A DNA stretch of 64,000 nt, from the NCBI RefSeq assembly GCF_014170305.1, contig NZ_LZZT01000031.1, positions 62,001 to 126,000 of the forward strand. The letters are read 5' to 3'. The position numbers and the translations under genes were made by a program. The stretch's first letter is position 1. Each line of letters starts with the position of its first letter. The notes beneath the pieces are model-generated. The model had not been told where the DNA came from and did not search any database. It was given only the letters and a program-made list of their open reading frames with translations. Source of the DNA: Achromobacter sp. UMC71. Lineage in GTDB: Bacteria > Pseudomonadota > Gammaproteobacteria > Burkholderiales > Burkholderiaceae_B. Of the stretch, positions 54,341 through 63,444 are shown piece by piece.

Positions 54341-55381
54341 ATGAAGAGACTTTCGGCAGTGGCGGCCGTGGCGGCGCTGTTCGCGTGTTCCGGGGCGCAC
54401 GCCCAGACCCGCGTCTGGCTGTCCGGCTACATCGACATGAACATCAAGCACCTGCAGCAGTCGGGCCCCGGCTCCACCACGCGCATGTCCAGCGGCGGCC
54501 TGAACAACTCCCGCTTCAACCTGAGCGGCGTCGAGGAACTGGGCGACGGCAACAAGGCGATTTTCACGATCGAGCCCATGTTCTCGGCCAACAACGGCCA
54601 GCAGGCCGCGCAGTATCGCCAGTCGTTCGTGGGGCTCAAGGGCAACTGGGGCGAGCTGACGCTGGGCCGGCAGTTCACCCCGTCGTACTGGATCGCCGGT
54701 TATGCCGACCCGAGCTGGGCCGCCGAATTCAGCATGGTCAACAACATGGAGTTCTTCTACGCGTCCTATCGCGTGGACGGCGCGGTCCAATACAAGACGC
54801 CGACGTTCCACGGCGTCACGGGCCGCTTCATGATGACCAACGGCGAAGGCGGCAGTTCGAAGGCGGGCCGCTTCATCAGCACCGCGCTCGAATACCGGGA
54901 AGGCCCGCTGTTCCTGGGTCTGGCCAGCGAACAGCAATACACGCGCGACATATTCCGCTCGTCCGAGGTGCATTCCTCGCGCGACAACTATTTCTCGGCT
55001 GTCTACCGCATCGGCTCGGTAGAACCGACGTTCATCTTCCACACCTACAACGGCTACTACGCGTACCCGCCCTACACGGCGTTCAATGCCCAGGGCTGGG
55101 ACGCGCAGCTTGGCGTGCGCTGGAACATCGATGGCCGCAACCGCCTCTATGCCAGCGTGGTCCACCGCCACGACAACGAAAGCAAGAGCCTGTCCAGCGC
55201 CAACGGCTTCGTGCTGGGCTTGATCCACGGTTTGTCCAAGCGCACCGATCTGTACGCCAGCGTCGCCCACGTCCAGCACCGCCAGGCGGCGCCCGTACCG
55301 TATCCGGTGACGTTCCAGAACTATCCCAACGCCGGCCAGAACCCGACCGGATACCAGGTCGGCATCCGCCACGCCTTCTGA
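54341..55381 (+). CDS. Outer-membrane porin (Porin_4 family), cluster copy 2
   Basis: 346 residues. Signal peptide MKRLSAVAAVAALFACSGAHA, mature QTRVWLSGYIDMNIK. Landmarks of this porin class are SRFNLSGVEELGDGNKAIFTIEPMFS, RQSFVGLKGNWGELTLGRQFTPSYW and the C-terminal NPTGYQVGIRHAF. It differs considerably from porin 1 (different loop lengths), so the two are paralogues rather than a recent duplicate. With the operator in front of it, it appears to be induced together with porin 1. Confidence 0.93.
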   Translation: MKRLSAVAAVAALFACSGAHAQTRVWLSGYIDMNIKHLQQSGPGSTTRMSSGGLNNSRFNLSGVEELGDGNKAIFTIEPMFSANNGQQAAQYRQSFVGLKGNWGELTLGRQFTPSYWIAGYADPSWAAEFSMVNNMEFFYASYRVDGAVQYKTPTFHGVTGRFMMTNGEGGSSKAGRFISTALEYREGPLFLGLASEQQYTRDIFRSSEVHSSRDNYFSAVYRIGSVEPTFIFHTYNGYYAYPPYTAFNAQGWDAQLGVRWNIDGRNRLYASVVHRHDNESKSLSSANGFVLGLIHGLSKRTDLYASVAHVQHRQAAPVPYPVTFQNYPNAGQNPTGYQVGIRHAF

Positions 55382-55434
55382 CAGCCCGCCGCCATTGCCG
55401 CATCCGGCAAGCCCCCTGTACCCAAGGAGATTGC

Positions 55435-57219
55435 ATGTCCCGTCACCCCCACCTCTGGTCCGCCCGCATCGCCGGCCCCGCCTTCGCATCCCTGTTGCTG
55501 GCCGGCGCCGCGCTGCCGGCGTTCGCCCAGACCGCGCCCGCCAAGCCGGCCGCCGCGGCCCAGACACCCGGCACCCCCAGCGTGCAGGACCCCTACCTGG
55601 CCCAATGGCTGCGCCTGACGCCCGACCGCCGGCCCGTGCCGCTCAAACCCGGCGTGGACTATGGCATGGACCCGGCGACCGGCCAGTTCATCTGGCCCAA
55701 GGCCACGCCTGAAGTCCACACCGGCCAGAAATTCCCCGGTGAGATGGCCACGTGGGACAAGCAAAGCTACGCCAAGAACGTCAAGGTGCTGGCCTTCTAC
55801 CCCGGCGTGGGCTCGCCTTTCCATGCCTGGAACAACATCGCCGACTTCGAGGGCCGCCGCTACCTGTACGTGCACGACCGCGACTACCTGCGCATCCTCG
55901 ACGTGACCGACCCCGCCCATGGCAAGGTCGTCTACTCGAAGGGCGGCGTCTGGGGCCCGAAGGGTTCCAGCGAAAAATACGACCCCAATACGGTCCAGGA
56001 CTACCTGGGCGGCGCCACCATCGCCTGGAGCAAGAAGCTGGGCAAGCCGGTGCTGGTCGCCTCGTTCGAGATCGGCCGCTACGGCTTGATGAACGAAAAG
56101 CTGGAACAGCCCGACAAGGTGGCCGCCCAGCGCCAGTACAACTCGCTCAAGGGCTTCAAGGTCTTCGTCATGGATGGCCCCCTGCCCAGCCAGTGGCGCC
56201 TGATCGCCACTCGCACGACGGACTACCAGCATCCGGACGCGCCCGTCGGCCAGCAACGCGGGTCCGGCTCGTTGGATGCGCCCGAGTACTACGGCGGCAA
56301 ATACATGATCCTGTCCGCCGCCCCGGATGACAGCTACGGCCTGACCGAGTATCCGAACTACCTGTATTCCCCTGGCTACCAGGTCTGGGACATGTCCGAC
56401 CCCGCTAACCCGAAGTTCGTTTCGCAGATCGCGGTGCCGGGCCAGATCCTGGGCGACAAGGACCATGAAGAGGCCTACCTGATGAATCCGCGGGCCGGCA
56501 ACCGCACGTCGTGGATGGGGTCGCGCAATCCCATTTTCCTGTCGCAGCCGCTGGAAAACGGCGGCAAGGTCGGTTTCGGCGCCATGGGCGGCCTGGGCGT
56601 GTATGCCTTCGACCTGTCGGACCCGGCCAAGCCCAAGCTGCTCAGCGGCGTCAACACGGCGCCCAGCTTTGCCGGCACCGAGTTCGACAATGCCGACGTC
56701 AGCCAGTACGCGCGCACCGGCTACGTGTTCGCCAACGGCTATCCGATGAACCGCGATTGCTACGAGCCCTACAAGGACATCTTCGTCATCGACGCCCGCG
56801 ATCCGTCGCACCTGAAGGTCGCGGCCAAGATGCCACAGCCGGAAGTGCCGGCCGGTGCGCCGTTCACGAGCTTCTGCCAGCGCGGCGGCAACTTCGGACC
56901 GAAGCGCGCCAACGCCATCGGCCAGCCCGGCCAGTGGCGCCAGGGCATCGTGCCCTACTCGTTCTACAACGCGGGCGTGCAGATCTTCAACGTGGAAGAT
57001 CCCGCCAAGCCCAGCATCGCGGGCTACTTCGTCCCTGCCTTGGCCGACGAGTCCGAACTGCCCGTCTATACGCTGGGCAAGGGGGTGTTCTCGATCTACA
57101 CCGAATACGATCGCAACATTATCTGGGCCTTCACGGAAAACGGCGCCTACGCCTTGTCGACGCCGCTGCTGGGCGAACCCAAGCTGGGCATGGCCGACAA
57201 GCCCTGGCCGGCGCGGTAA
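55435..57219 (+). CDS. Large secreted LVIVD-type beta-propeller-like protein
   Basis: 594 residues from the ATG at 55435 with AAGGAGA upstream. Signal peptide to about 31 (PAFASLLLAGAALPAFA), mature QTAPAKP. At least four repeats with the pattern xxYLYVHDRDYLRILDVTDPAHGKVV, GYQVWDMSDPANPKFVS, GLGVYAFDLSDPAKPKLLSG, GVQIFNVEDPAKPSIAGYF recall LVIVD repeats (a beta-propeller-type fold). Two Cys (RDCYEPYK and TSFCQRGG) may pair. The protein is periplasmic or extracellular, third to last in the cluster, probably binding or modifying the substrate outside the cytoplasm. No enzymatic motif is recognised. Confidence 0.8.
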   Translation: MSRHPHLWSARIAGPAFASLLLAGAALPAFAQTAPAKPAAAAQTPGTPSVQDPYLAQWLRLTPDRRPVPLKPGVDYGMDPATGQFIWPKATPEVHTGQKFPGEMATWDKQSYAKNVKVLAFYPGVGSPFHAWNNIADFEGRRYLYVHDRDYLRILDVTDPAHGKVVYSKGGVWGPKGSSEKYDPNTVQDYLGGATIAWSKKLGKPVLVASFEIGRYGLMNEKLEQPDKVAAQRQYNSLKGFKVFVMDGPLPSQWRLIATRTTDYQHPDAPVGQQRGSGSLDAPEYYGGKYMILSAAPDDSYGLTEYPNYLYSPGYQVWDMSDPANPKFVSQIAVPGQILGDKDHEEAYLMNPRAGNRTSWMGSRNPIFLSQPLENGGKVGFGAMGGLGVYAFDLSDPAKPKLLSGVNTAPSFAGTEFDNADVSQYARTGYVFANGYPMNRDCYEPYKDIFVIDARDPSHLKVAAKMPQPEVPAGAPFTSFCQRGGNFGPKRANAIGQPGQWRQGIVPYSFYNAGVQIFNVEDPAKPSIAGYFVPALADESELPVYTLGKGVFSIYTEYDRNIIWAFTENGAYALSTPLLGEPKLGMADKPWPAR

Positions 57220-57238
57220 GGCGCGGGTGCGGCGCGCC

Positions 57239-58414
57239 TCAGTCCGCCGCCGCGGCTTCCAGCATGATCGCCGGCTCGAGCCGGTTGCCGCCCAGCGCCT
57301 TGGCTCGGTACAGGGCCTGGTCGGCGCGCGCCAGCGCGTCGGCCAGCGGCGGCGCGTCGCCGGCAAAGTGCGCCAGCCCGATGCTGACGGTGGCGCGTAT
57401 GCCGATGCCTTCCACTGGGTGGGCGATCGTTTCCGCGAAACGCCTGGCCGCGGAGTCGCCCAGCGCCTGGGCGTGGGCAGCGTCCTCCCCCACCAGCAGC
57501 GCCGCGAACTCCTCGCCGCCGATGCGGGCCAGGATGGCCTTGGGGCCCATCGCGTCGCGCACGATCCGCGCGAACGCCTTCAACACCTGATCACCGGCCT
57601 GATGGCCGTGGCGATCGTTGATGGCCTTGAACTGGTCCAGATCGAACGCCAGCACGGCGACCTGGCCGTGCCCCGCCGCGCCGTCGATGGCGCGGGCGCC
57701 CTGCTCGAAGAACCAGCGGCGGTTGCCCAGGCGGGTCAGGTAGTCGGTCTGGGATTCCAGCACCAGCCGGTTCAGCGTTTCTTCACGGATCAGCTTGATC
57801 AGCGCCATCGGCAGGATCACCGAATACAGCACCCCTTCGTACATCGTGACGTTGCTGGCCAGCACCTGCACGGACGGGCCGTGCGCAGCCACCCACCCGG
57901 GCAGCAGCATGGCCCGGCCGACGTAGACCAGCGCGTGGATGCTGGAGACCGCCACGGCGATGTAGCGGGTCTTGAACGCTTTCAGGGATTCGCAGCGCCA
58001 CAACTCCCAGGCCGTCGCAGCGCTGACAAGCGCGATGGGAAAGGCGCTGACGTATTTCCAGACCAGCGCCTGCCCGCCCGCGCCGGCCACGAGCCAGATC
58101 AGCGCCATGACGGCCAGCAAGGCCAGCGACCCCGTGCGGTAACGCCGGCCGCTCAAGGACGCGACACCATTGAGCACCAGCAGGTAGCCGCTCAGGATGA
58201 CAAGGTTGCTCAAGGGCGAGCCCAACGCGCTGGGCACGTCCGCCCGGAACAGCACCAAGGTACAGCCGGCCGCCAACGTGGCGAACCCCGCGGCAAGGAC
58301 GCGCAGCGACCGGCTGCGCGAGGGATGAGTCCGATGCTCCCAGAACGTCAATCCGGCGCTGACCAGAAGCGTTCCAATAATGATGAAGTACAGGGTGAGG
58401 AGATCGACGGACAT
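57239..58414 (-). CDS. Membrane-bound GGDEF diguanylate cyclase
   Basis: 391 residues. Six or so hydrophobic segments cover the first ~215 residues (from VDLLTLYFIIIGTLLVSAGLTFW on), forming an integral-membrane sensor module. The GGDEF domain starts near 235: DYLTRLGNRRWF, FDLDQFKAINDRHGHQAGDQVL, ARIGGEEFAALLV (active GGEEF), VSIGLA and ADQALYRAKALGGNR. The inhibitory RxxD site that usually lies five residues before GGDEF is absent (PKAI at that place), so feedback inhibition by c-di-GMP is not expected. No EAL domain. It makes the second messenger c-di-GMP from GTP. Confidence 0.93.
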   Translation of the reverse strand: MSVDLLTLYFIIIGTLLVSAGLTFWEHRTHPSRSRSLRVLAAGFATLAAGCTLVLFRADVPSALGSPLSNLVILSGYLLVLNGVASLSGRRYRTGSLALLAVMALIWLVAGAGGQALVWKYVSAFPIALVSAATAWELWRCESLKAFKTRYIAVAVSSIHALVYVGRAMLLPGWVAAHGPSVQVLASNVTMYEGVLYSVILPMALIKLIREETLNRLVLESQTDYLTRLGNRRWFFEQGARAIDGAAGHGQVAVLAFDLDQFKAINDRHGHQAGDQVLKAFARIVRDAMGPKAILARIGGEEFAALLVGEDAAHAQALGDSAARRFAETIAHPVEGIGIRATVSIGLAHFAGDAPPLADALARADQALYRAKALGGNRLEPAIMLEAAAAD

Positions 58415-58715
58415 CTCGAATCGAGAGGGTTGGCGCCGGGAGATTGTGGCGACAATCGCAATTCTAGGGGGAAATCCACCGCGCGGATGTGACGGCGCGG
58501 CGGTTACGCCGGGCCTCGCTGCCGATGAAAAAAAGGGGCCGGACGAGCGGAAAGACAGCGAAAACGGTGTCAGACTGCAATTAATTCCCCCCGTTGCTGC
58601 GATTTGCAGTCAACTTACGCCCCAATAGCGCGGGAAACATGATGCTGCGCACGCGGTGATGCGGCATCCTTCGCCTTCCCGCCGCCCCTCCAGACCGCTT
58701 TCGAGGCACCCTCCC
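58415..58715. other. 301-bp intergenic region
   Basis: It separates the divergent GGDEF gene and the next plus-strand gene. It carries no coding region I can support. A GGTGTCAGACTGCAATTAATTCC stretch (58567 onwards) is the AT-richest part and probably holds the promoter of the next gene. Confidence 0.4.
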
Positions 58716-59537
58716 ATGGCCAATCGCTCGTATCTGTACAGCTTGAGCAACCGCCCCACGTCCTATGCCGACCGGCCCGAGACGATTTCCGGGCTGTCCG
58801 AATGGCCGTACGACGTGCCGTTCATGTACCGGCTGCTGATGTCGGGCGATCCGCAACTGTGCGCGTCGCTGATCTCGGACGGACTGGACGATGACGAACC
58901 CGGCAAGCGCACCCAGCTCTACGCGATCAGCAGCCCGTTCGATCCGGGTTTTGCACGCGTCAAGCGCTTTGCCGAAATCCTGCGCGTGGCGGTGGCCGTG
59001 CTGCCGCCGGCCATGTCCGCCCCCGCCGCGCAAGCCCGGCCCGCGTCGTTCCTGGATCGCCTGAAGCAGCTGTTTTCACCCGGCAAAAAGACCATTTCGT
59101 CGATTCCCGTGCAGGCGGCGACCCAGTCGTACGCGCCCCCGTCCCACCTGCTGGTCGAACTGGACGAAACCATCGCCTTTCTGCAGGCCCACCGCGACAG
59201 CTATCTGCTGCTGGAAACGATCGAGCTGGACATCATGAGCGAGTCCGGCGAAGCGGCGCTGAAAGCCAGCGTGGAACAGGAGCTGGCGCGGTGCAAACAT
59301 GCAGGCGCGGCGCTGGACGCGCTGCCGGCCGACATCACCGAAGCGGCGCGCCAGCTGAAACTGGCCACGGTGCAACAGGCCGAAGAGCCGCTGGACGTGC
59401 TGTTCGGCTTGCGGCTGGACAACGACTTCGACAGCACCCGCGACAACGCCACGGAATATCCGCTGGGCCTGTACTGGACCGACGTGCTGTATTTTGAACT
59501 GTTCAACCGCAGCGAATACGAAGCGCAACAACGCTAG
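58716..59537 (+). CDS. Conserved hypothetical protein (DUF7822-like)
   Basis: 273 residues from the ATG at 58716 (MANRSYLYSLSNRP), taken because that start is highly characteristic of a family I recall as DUF7822; the upstream 20 codons are not. Two halves are apparent: ISGLSEWPYDVPFMYRLLMSG near the start, and a helical C-terminal half with LLVELDETIAFLQAHRDSYLLLETIELD. In between, residues 95-150 are Ala/Pro-rich. No signal peptide, TM or catalytic motif. Function unknown. Confidence 0.75.
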   Translation: MANRSYLYSLSNRPTSYADRPETISGLSEWPYDVPFMYRLLMSGDPQLCASLISDGLDDDEPGKRTQLYAISSPFDPGFARVKRFAEILRVAVAVLPPAMSAPAAQARPASFLDRLKQLFSPGKKTISSIPVQAATQSYAPPSHLLVELDETIAFLQAHRDSYLLLETIELDIMSESGEAALKASVEQELARCKHAGAALDALPADITEAARQLKLATVQQAEEPLDVLFGLRLDNDFDSTRDNATEYPLGLYWTDVLYFELFNRSEYEAQQR

Positions 59538-59582
59538 GCGCGGCCGCGCATCGCGGCGCTTGCGGCGCGTTCCCCCCGGGGC

Positions 59583-60062
59583 TCATCCCCGACGCGCCGC
59601 CTCGATGGCCGCGACATCGATCTTGCCCATCTGCATCATGGCTTCGAAGGTGCGCTTGGCCACGCCCGGATCGGGGTCGGTGATGGCGTCGGTCAGCACG
59701 CGCGGGGTGATCTGCCACGACAGGCCCCATTTGTCCTGGCACCAGCCACAGACGTTCTCTTTGCCGCCGTTGCCAACAATGGCGTTCCACAAACGGTCGG
59801 TCTCTTCCTGATCGTCGGTGGCGACCTGAAACGAAAAGGCCTCGTTGTGCTTGACGCCCGCGCCGCCGTTCAGGCCCAGGCACGGAATGCCCATCACCGT
59901 GAATTCCACCGTCAAGACATCGCCTTGTTTGCCGGACGGAAAATCGCTGGGCGCATGCATGATCCTGCCCACCGCGCTGTCGGGAAACGTCTTGGCGTAG
60001 AACTGGGCGGCTTCCAGCGCGCCGCCGTCATACCAAAGGCAAATCGTGTTCTTGCTGACCAT
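59583..60062 (-). CDS. PhnB-like VOC protein (3-demethylubiquinone-9 3-methyltransferase-like domain)
   Basis: 159 residues. It starts MVSKNTICLWYDGGALEAAQFYAKTFP and contains HAPSDFPSGKQGDVLTVEFTVMGIPCLGLNGG, a pattern diagnostic of PF06983-type VOC proteins; they are not methyltransferases in spite of that name. GWCQDKWGLSWQITPRVL and an acidic start to the C-terminal helix follow. Function unknown; single gene convergent with the plus-strand DUF gene. An upstream ribosome site is CAGGAGAACCAGG. Confidence 0.88.
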   Translation of the reverse strand: MVSKNTICLWYDGGALEAAQFYAKTFPDSAVGRIMHAPSDFPSGKQGDVLTVEFTVMGIPCLGLNGGAGVKHNEAFSFQVATDDQEETDRLWNAIVGNGGKENVCGWCQDKWGLSWQITPRVLTDAITDPDPGVAKRTFEAMMQMGKIDVAAIEAARRG

Positions 60063-60211
60063 CCTGGTTCTCCTGTCAATGACAAGCCGGCGGGCCGGTG
60101 CCGCTGTATGGCGGGCAGGGGCCGCGTGAGGGATACTGCGCAGTCGAGAATACTGCGCGCGGCCACCCGGCGGGCGTTACCAAGCGTTGGCAAATGTCGA
60201 CGGCCGCCGCG

Positions 60212-61114
60212 CTACAGATTGGCGCGCAGCCAGTCTTCCATGCCGGTCACCGCAATACCATGGCGGGCGTTGAATGTCTCGGCCGGATCCCAGGCCACGC
60301 CGCGCCCTTCGGCGAACACGGCACGATACTTGCGCATGGAATCATCCGGCTCGGCGGCCAGTTGGCGCTTCAGTTCAGGCACCGTCCATTCGTGGCGCGC
60401 GATCTGGCCGCCGCGCGTGCGCTCCAGGGCGTCGGCGACTTGGCGGTAGGTCACGGTGTCCCCGGCAACGAACACCGCCTGGTTGGCGATGCGCGGCTCG
60501 GCGAACAGGATTTCGGCCGTCAGCTTGCCGATGTCGTCGGCAGTCGTCAGGGTCACGGCGGTGTCCAGACTGCCCAACGCGTTGACCGTGTTGGCCGCCA
60601 GGTCGACCACGCCGAAGGACGGCTCGAACAGGAAGCTGGTGAACATGCCGGTCGAAACGATGACCCACTCGGTGGCCTGCTGCGCCCGCAGCATATCGCG
60701 CACGTCCAGCTGTTCGTCGAACAGGTCCTGCGGGCTACCCCGGCCGATGACGTCGTAGTCGACACCGAACTGCCAGGGCACGAAGCGCTTGACGCCCCCG
60801 TCCAGCGCGGCGCGCGCGATTTTGCGCTGCACGCCGGGGCCGCCGACGAATCCGGTGCACGAGATCACGGTCTGGTAGCGGCTGAAGGTGGCGGCCAGGT
60901 CGGCGGCCGACTGCGTGGCCAGATCGCCCTGGACGATCTCGATGCCCAAGGCGCGCAGCTCGGCCAGCTCTTGCTGCTTCGCCGGCTCGCGGGACGCGAT
61001 GGACGACGGGCGCAATAGCACCGAAAGCGAGCCGGCGCGCGGCGCCAGATGGCGCAGCACGGCCATGCCAAGCTGGCCGGCGCCCAGGACGAGAATGGCG
61101 TTCTGATTCAACAT
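60212..61114 (-). CDS. NmrA/isoflavone-reductase-like NAD(P)-binding protein
   Basis: 300 residues from the ATG at 61114, with GAGGA 8 nt upstream; the same frame runs on upstream through the region of the divergent LysR gene, which I regard as a shadow. Rossmann motif ILVLGAGQLGMAVLRHL at 7-23, VLLRPSS, VISCTGFVGGPGVQ and VPWQFGVDYDVIG follow the extended-SDR order, without a YxxxK catalytic pair. Such proteins act as reductases or redox sensors. It is divergent from the LysR gene at 61373, which probably controls it. Confidence 0.88.
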   Translation of the reverse strand: MLNQNAILVLGAGQLGMAVLRHLAPRAGSLSVLLRPSSIASREPAKQQELAELRALGIEIVQGDLATQSAADLAATFSRYQTVISCTGFVGGPGVQRKIARAALDGGVKRFVPWQFGVDYDVIGRGSPQDLFDEQLDVRDMLRAQQATEWVIVSTGMFTSFLFEPSFGVVDLAANTVNALGSLDTAVTLTTADDIGKLTAEILFAEPRIANQAVFVAGDTVTYRQVADALERTRGGQIARHEWTVPELKRQLAAEPDDSMRKYRAVFAEGRGVAWDPAETFNARHGIAVTGMEDWLRANL

Positions 61115-61372
61115 GGGGGTCCTCGCGGGATGAAGGGATATCTGGAAAACAGGCCGCAGCCGATCGAAAGGCCGATGCGGCACAACGCGGTCGTCAGGTG
61201 ATAGCCAGTGTAGGAGCGGGCCGGGCGGCCATTGTTCGCGCTGCCTGAATACACAACGCGCGGACAACGGGCCTGCCAGCACCGCGGCATTGTTAACATC
61301 GCCCCATCCCCGCCGCATTCGGCGCGCGCACGCCGCCGCGAGCGGCACACGCACTTTCAGCAGGCCTGGCTC

Positions 61373-62272
61373 ATGGACAAACTTCAAGCGATGGCGACGT
61401 TCGTACGGGTCGTCCAGGCGCGCAGCTTCAGCCGCGCGGCCCAGTCGCTGGCGATGCCGCGTTCGTCGGTCACCACCGTCATCAAGCACCTGGAGGCCCA
61501 CCTGGGCACGCCGCTGCTGCGGCGCAGCACCCGCAGCCTCAGCCTGACCGACGCGGGCGCGCGTTACCTGGCGGCCTGTCAGGGCATCCTGGCCGATATC
61601 GCCGCGGCGGAAAGCGACGTGTCCGCCACCACCCATGCGCCGCGCGGCCGGGTCCGCGTGGACATGCCGGGCACCATCGGCCGGGCGCTCGTGGTGCCGC
61701 GCCTGATTGAATTCGAGGCCCGTTATCCGGATATCGAAGTGGTGCTGGGGCTGAGCGACCGGCCGGCCGACCTGATCCACGAAGGTATCGACTGCGCGAT
61801 CCGCAGCGGCACGCTGGCCGATTCGACGCTGGTGGCGCGCCGGCTGGGCCGGTTGACGTGGCTGACCTGCGCGTCGCCCAAATACCTGGCCCGCTTCGGC
61901 GAGCCGGATTCCGTGCAAGCGCTGGCTTCGCACCGCATTGTCAATTACGTGTCCAACGCCACCGGCCGGCCGCTGGACTGGCGCTTCCAGGTGGACGGCG
62001 AGGAAACCGCGGTGGCGCTGCCCAGCCGTTATGCCGTCAACGAGACCGAGGCCTACCTGCACTGCGGCCTGGAGGGCCTGGGCCTGATCCAGCTGTCCGA
62101 AGTGGCCGCCGCCATCTACCTGCGCAGCGGCCGCCTGCGCGAAGTGCTGCCGCACACCCGCTGCGAGCCGGTGCCGATTGCCATCGTCTATCCGCAAGCC
62201 CGGGCCACGGCGGCGGTCAAGACCTTCGTGGACTGGATCATCGAGATCACGCGGGCCGAGCTGGCGCAATAA
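61373..62272 (+). CDS. LysR-family transcriptional regulator
   Basis: 299 residues from the ATG at 61373 (MDKLQAMATFVRVVQARSFSRAAQSLAMPRSSVTTVIKHLEAHLG). The start at 61232 would add a long non-conserved stretch. It belongs to the DhcR/PecT-like subgroup, recognised by the DKLQAM start and GRVRVDMPGTIGRALVVPRL. It is divergent from the NmrA-like gene across 258 bp. Downstream neighbour is the nuclease at 62405. Confidence 0.92.
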   Translation: MDKLQAMATFVRVVQARSFSRAAQSLAMPRSSVTTVIKHLEAHLGTPLLRRSTRSLSLTDAGARYLAACQGILADIAAAESDVSATTHAPRGRVRVDMPGTIGRALVVPRLIEFEARYPDIEVVLGLSDRPADLIHEGIDCAIRSGTLADSTLVARRLGRLTWLTCASPKYLARFGEPDSVQALASHRIVNYVSNATGRPLDWRFQVDGEETAVALPSRYAVNETEAYLHCGLEGLGLIQLSEVAAAIYLRSGRLREVLPHTRCEPVPIAIVYPQARATAAVKTFVDWIIEITRAELAQ

Positions 62273-62404
62273 TGCGGGACCGACGCATGACCAAGTAGTC
62301 TACGCACAGACGGCTTTTCGCCCGTAAGTGACGAATTCATCACTCATCTACAATCCGGGGTCACATTGGCTGCCACTGGCGGCCGGTCCGTAGCCCCAGG
62401 TAGC

Positions 62405-63310
62405 ATGACGCGCGCGAAGAAACCCGCTCCCAGAAAGAGAAGCACTCCCTCCCGAACGAATTCCCGGTCCGCCGGACGCATTCCCCGCTTCCTGCGGGCG
62501 CTGGTCGTCACCTCGCTGGCCAGCTTCGGCGCCGCCACCTACATGCTGAATCCGCAGTGGCGGATGCCGGCCTCGGCCAGCGACCTGCTGTCGCGGCTGG
62601 GGTGGCCGTCGCAAGAGCGCACGGCGCCGGTGGCCTTGCCCACGCCCAACTCGGCGCTGGTCCAGACCACTTTCACGGAATGCCCGCAGTTCTTCCCGAA
62701 CGCACGTCCGCCCGCCGTGCCCGCCAGCCAGCGGCTGCGCGAGGTCTGTTTTTCATCATTCGCAATCCTGCACAACGGCCAGACCAAGACGCCCGTGTTC
62801 GTGGCGGAACGGCTGAACCGGCAGAACCTGGCCCAGGCCAAGGGGCTGCACCGCACCGACAAGTTCTACGCCGACGCGCGGCTGCCGCGCGCCGAGCGCG
62901 CCGAACTGGACGACTACCGGGGCTCGGGCTATTCCCGCGGCCACATGGCGCCGGCGGGCGACATGGCCACGTCCGACGCCATGGCGCAGAGCTTTTCGCT
63001 GGCGAACATGGTGCCGCAGGATCAGACCCACAATGCCGGTCCCTGGAGCCGCATCGAGCAGGACACGCGCCAGTATGTGATGCGGGCGGCGGGCGACGTG
63101 TATGTGTTCACCGGACCGGTCTATGACTCCCGCCCCAAGACTATCGGGTCGGGCGTGGCCGTGCCCACGTACCTCTACAAGGTGGTGTATGACGCCACCA
63201 GCGGGCGATCGTGGGTGCACTGGCAGGCCAACAGCGCCAACACCAAGGCGGGCCCGCCGATCAGCTACGACGAATTCGTCAAGCGCACGGGGATGCGGCT
63301 GCTGCCCTGA
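62405..63310 (+). CDS. DNA/RNA non-specific endonuclease (NUC1/Serratia-nuclease family), membrane-anchored
   Basis: 301 residues from the ATG at 62405 with CAGG upstream. Basic N-terminus, then a hydrophobic segment FLRALVVTSLASFGAATYML (about 32-51) that acts as a signal anchor or uncleaved signal. Nuclease domain with catalytic His in GYSRGHMAPAGDM (the family has DRGH; here Ser replaces the first Asp), then ANMVPQDQTHNAGPWSRIEQDTRQYV with the metal-binding Asn and VYVFTGPVYD. It should degrade DNA and RNA in the periplasm or outside. A possible inhibitor is not seen nearby. Confidence 0.88.
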   Translation: MTRAKKPAPRKRSTPSRTNSRSAGRIPRFLRALVVTSLASFGAATYMLNPQWRMPASASDLLSRLGWPSQERTAPVALPTPNSALVQTTFTECPQFFPNARPPAVPASQRLREVCFSSFAILHNGQTKTPVFVAERLNRQNLAQAKGLHRTDKFYADARLPRAERAELDDYRGSGYSRGHMAPAGDMATSDAMAQSFSLANMVPQDQTHNAGPWSRIEQDTRQYVMRAAGDVYVFTGPVYDSRPKTIGSGVAVPTYLYKVVYDATSGRSWVHWQANSANTKAGPPISYDEFVKRTGMRLLP

Positions 63311-63444
63311 GAATCAGAATTTTCCAATGGCCGCATGAGGCAAGCCTACGTAGGCTGCTAGCTTTTTGCGCAATCCTGCAAGCCTCGGCAACGCCGCTTG
63401 TTCGTCGCCGGGTCCGGCCAGGATCCGCGCCAGAGGCCGGTGCC

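Noticed and set aside
54283..55434. Upstream extension of the LVIVD protein frame across porin 2
   Set aside because: The porin in the other frame is certain, and the ATG at 55435 has AAGGAG and begins a signal peptide.
55321..57366. 681-codon minus-strand ORF opposite the LVIVD protein and the end of the GGDEF gene
   Set aside because: It runs across two real genes, has no start signals and an Arg/Ala/His-rich composition.
61115..62269. Upstream extension of the NmrA-like frame (685 codons in total)
   Set aside because: The extension lies opposite the LysR gene. The ATG at 61114 has a ribosome site and begins a standard Rossmann start, so the first ~385 codons are a shadow.
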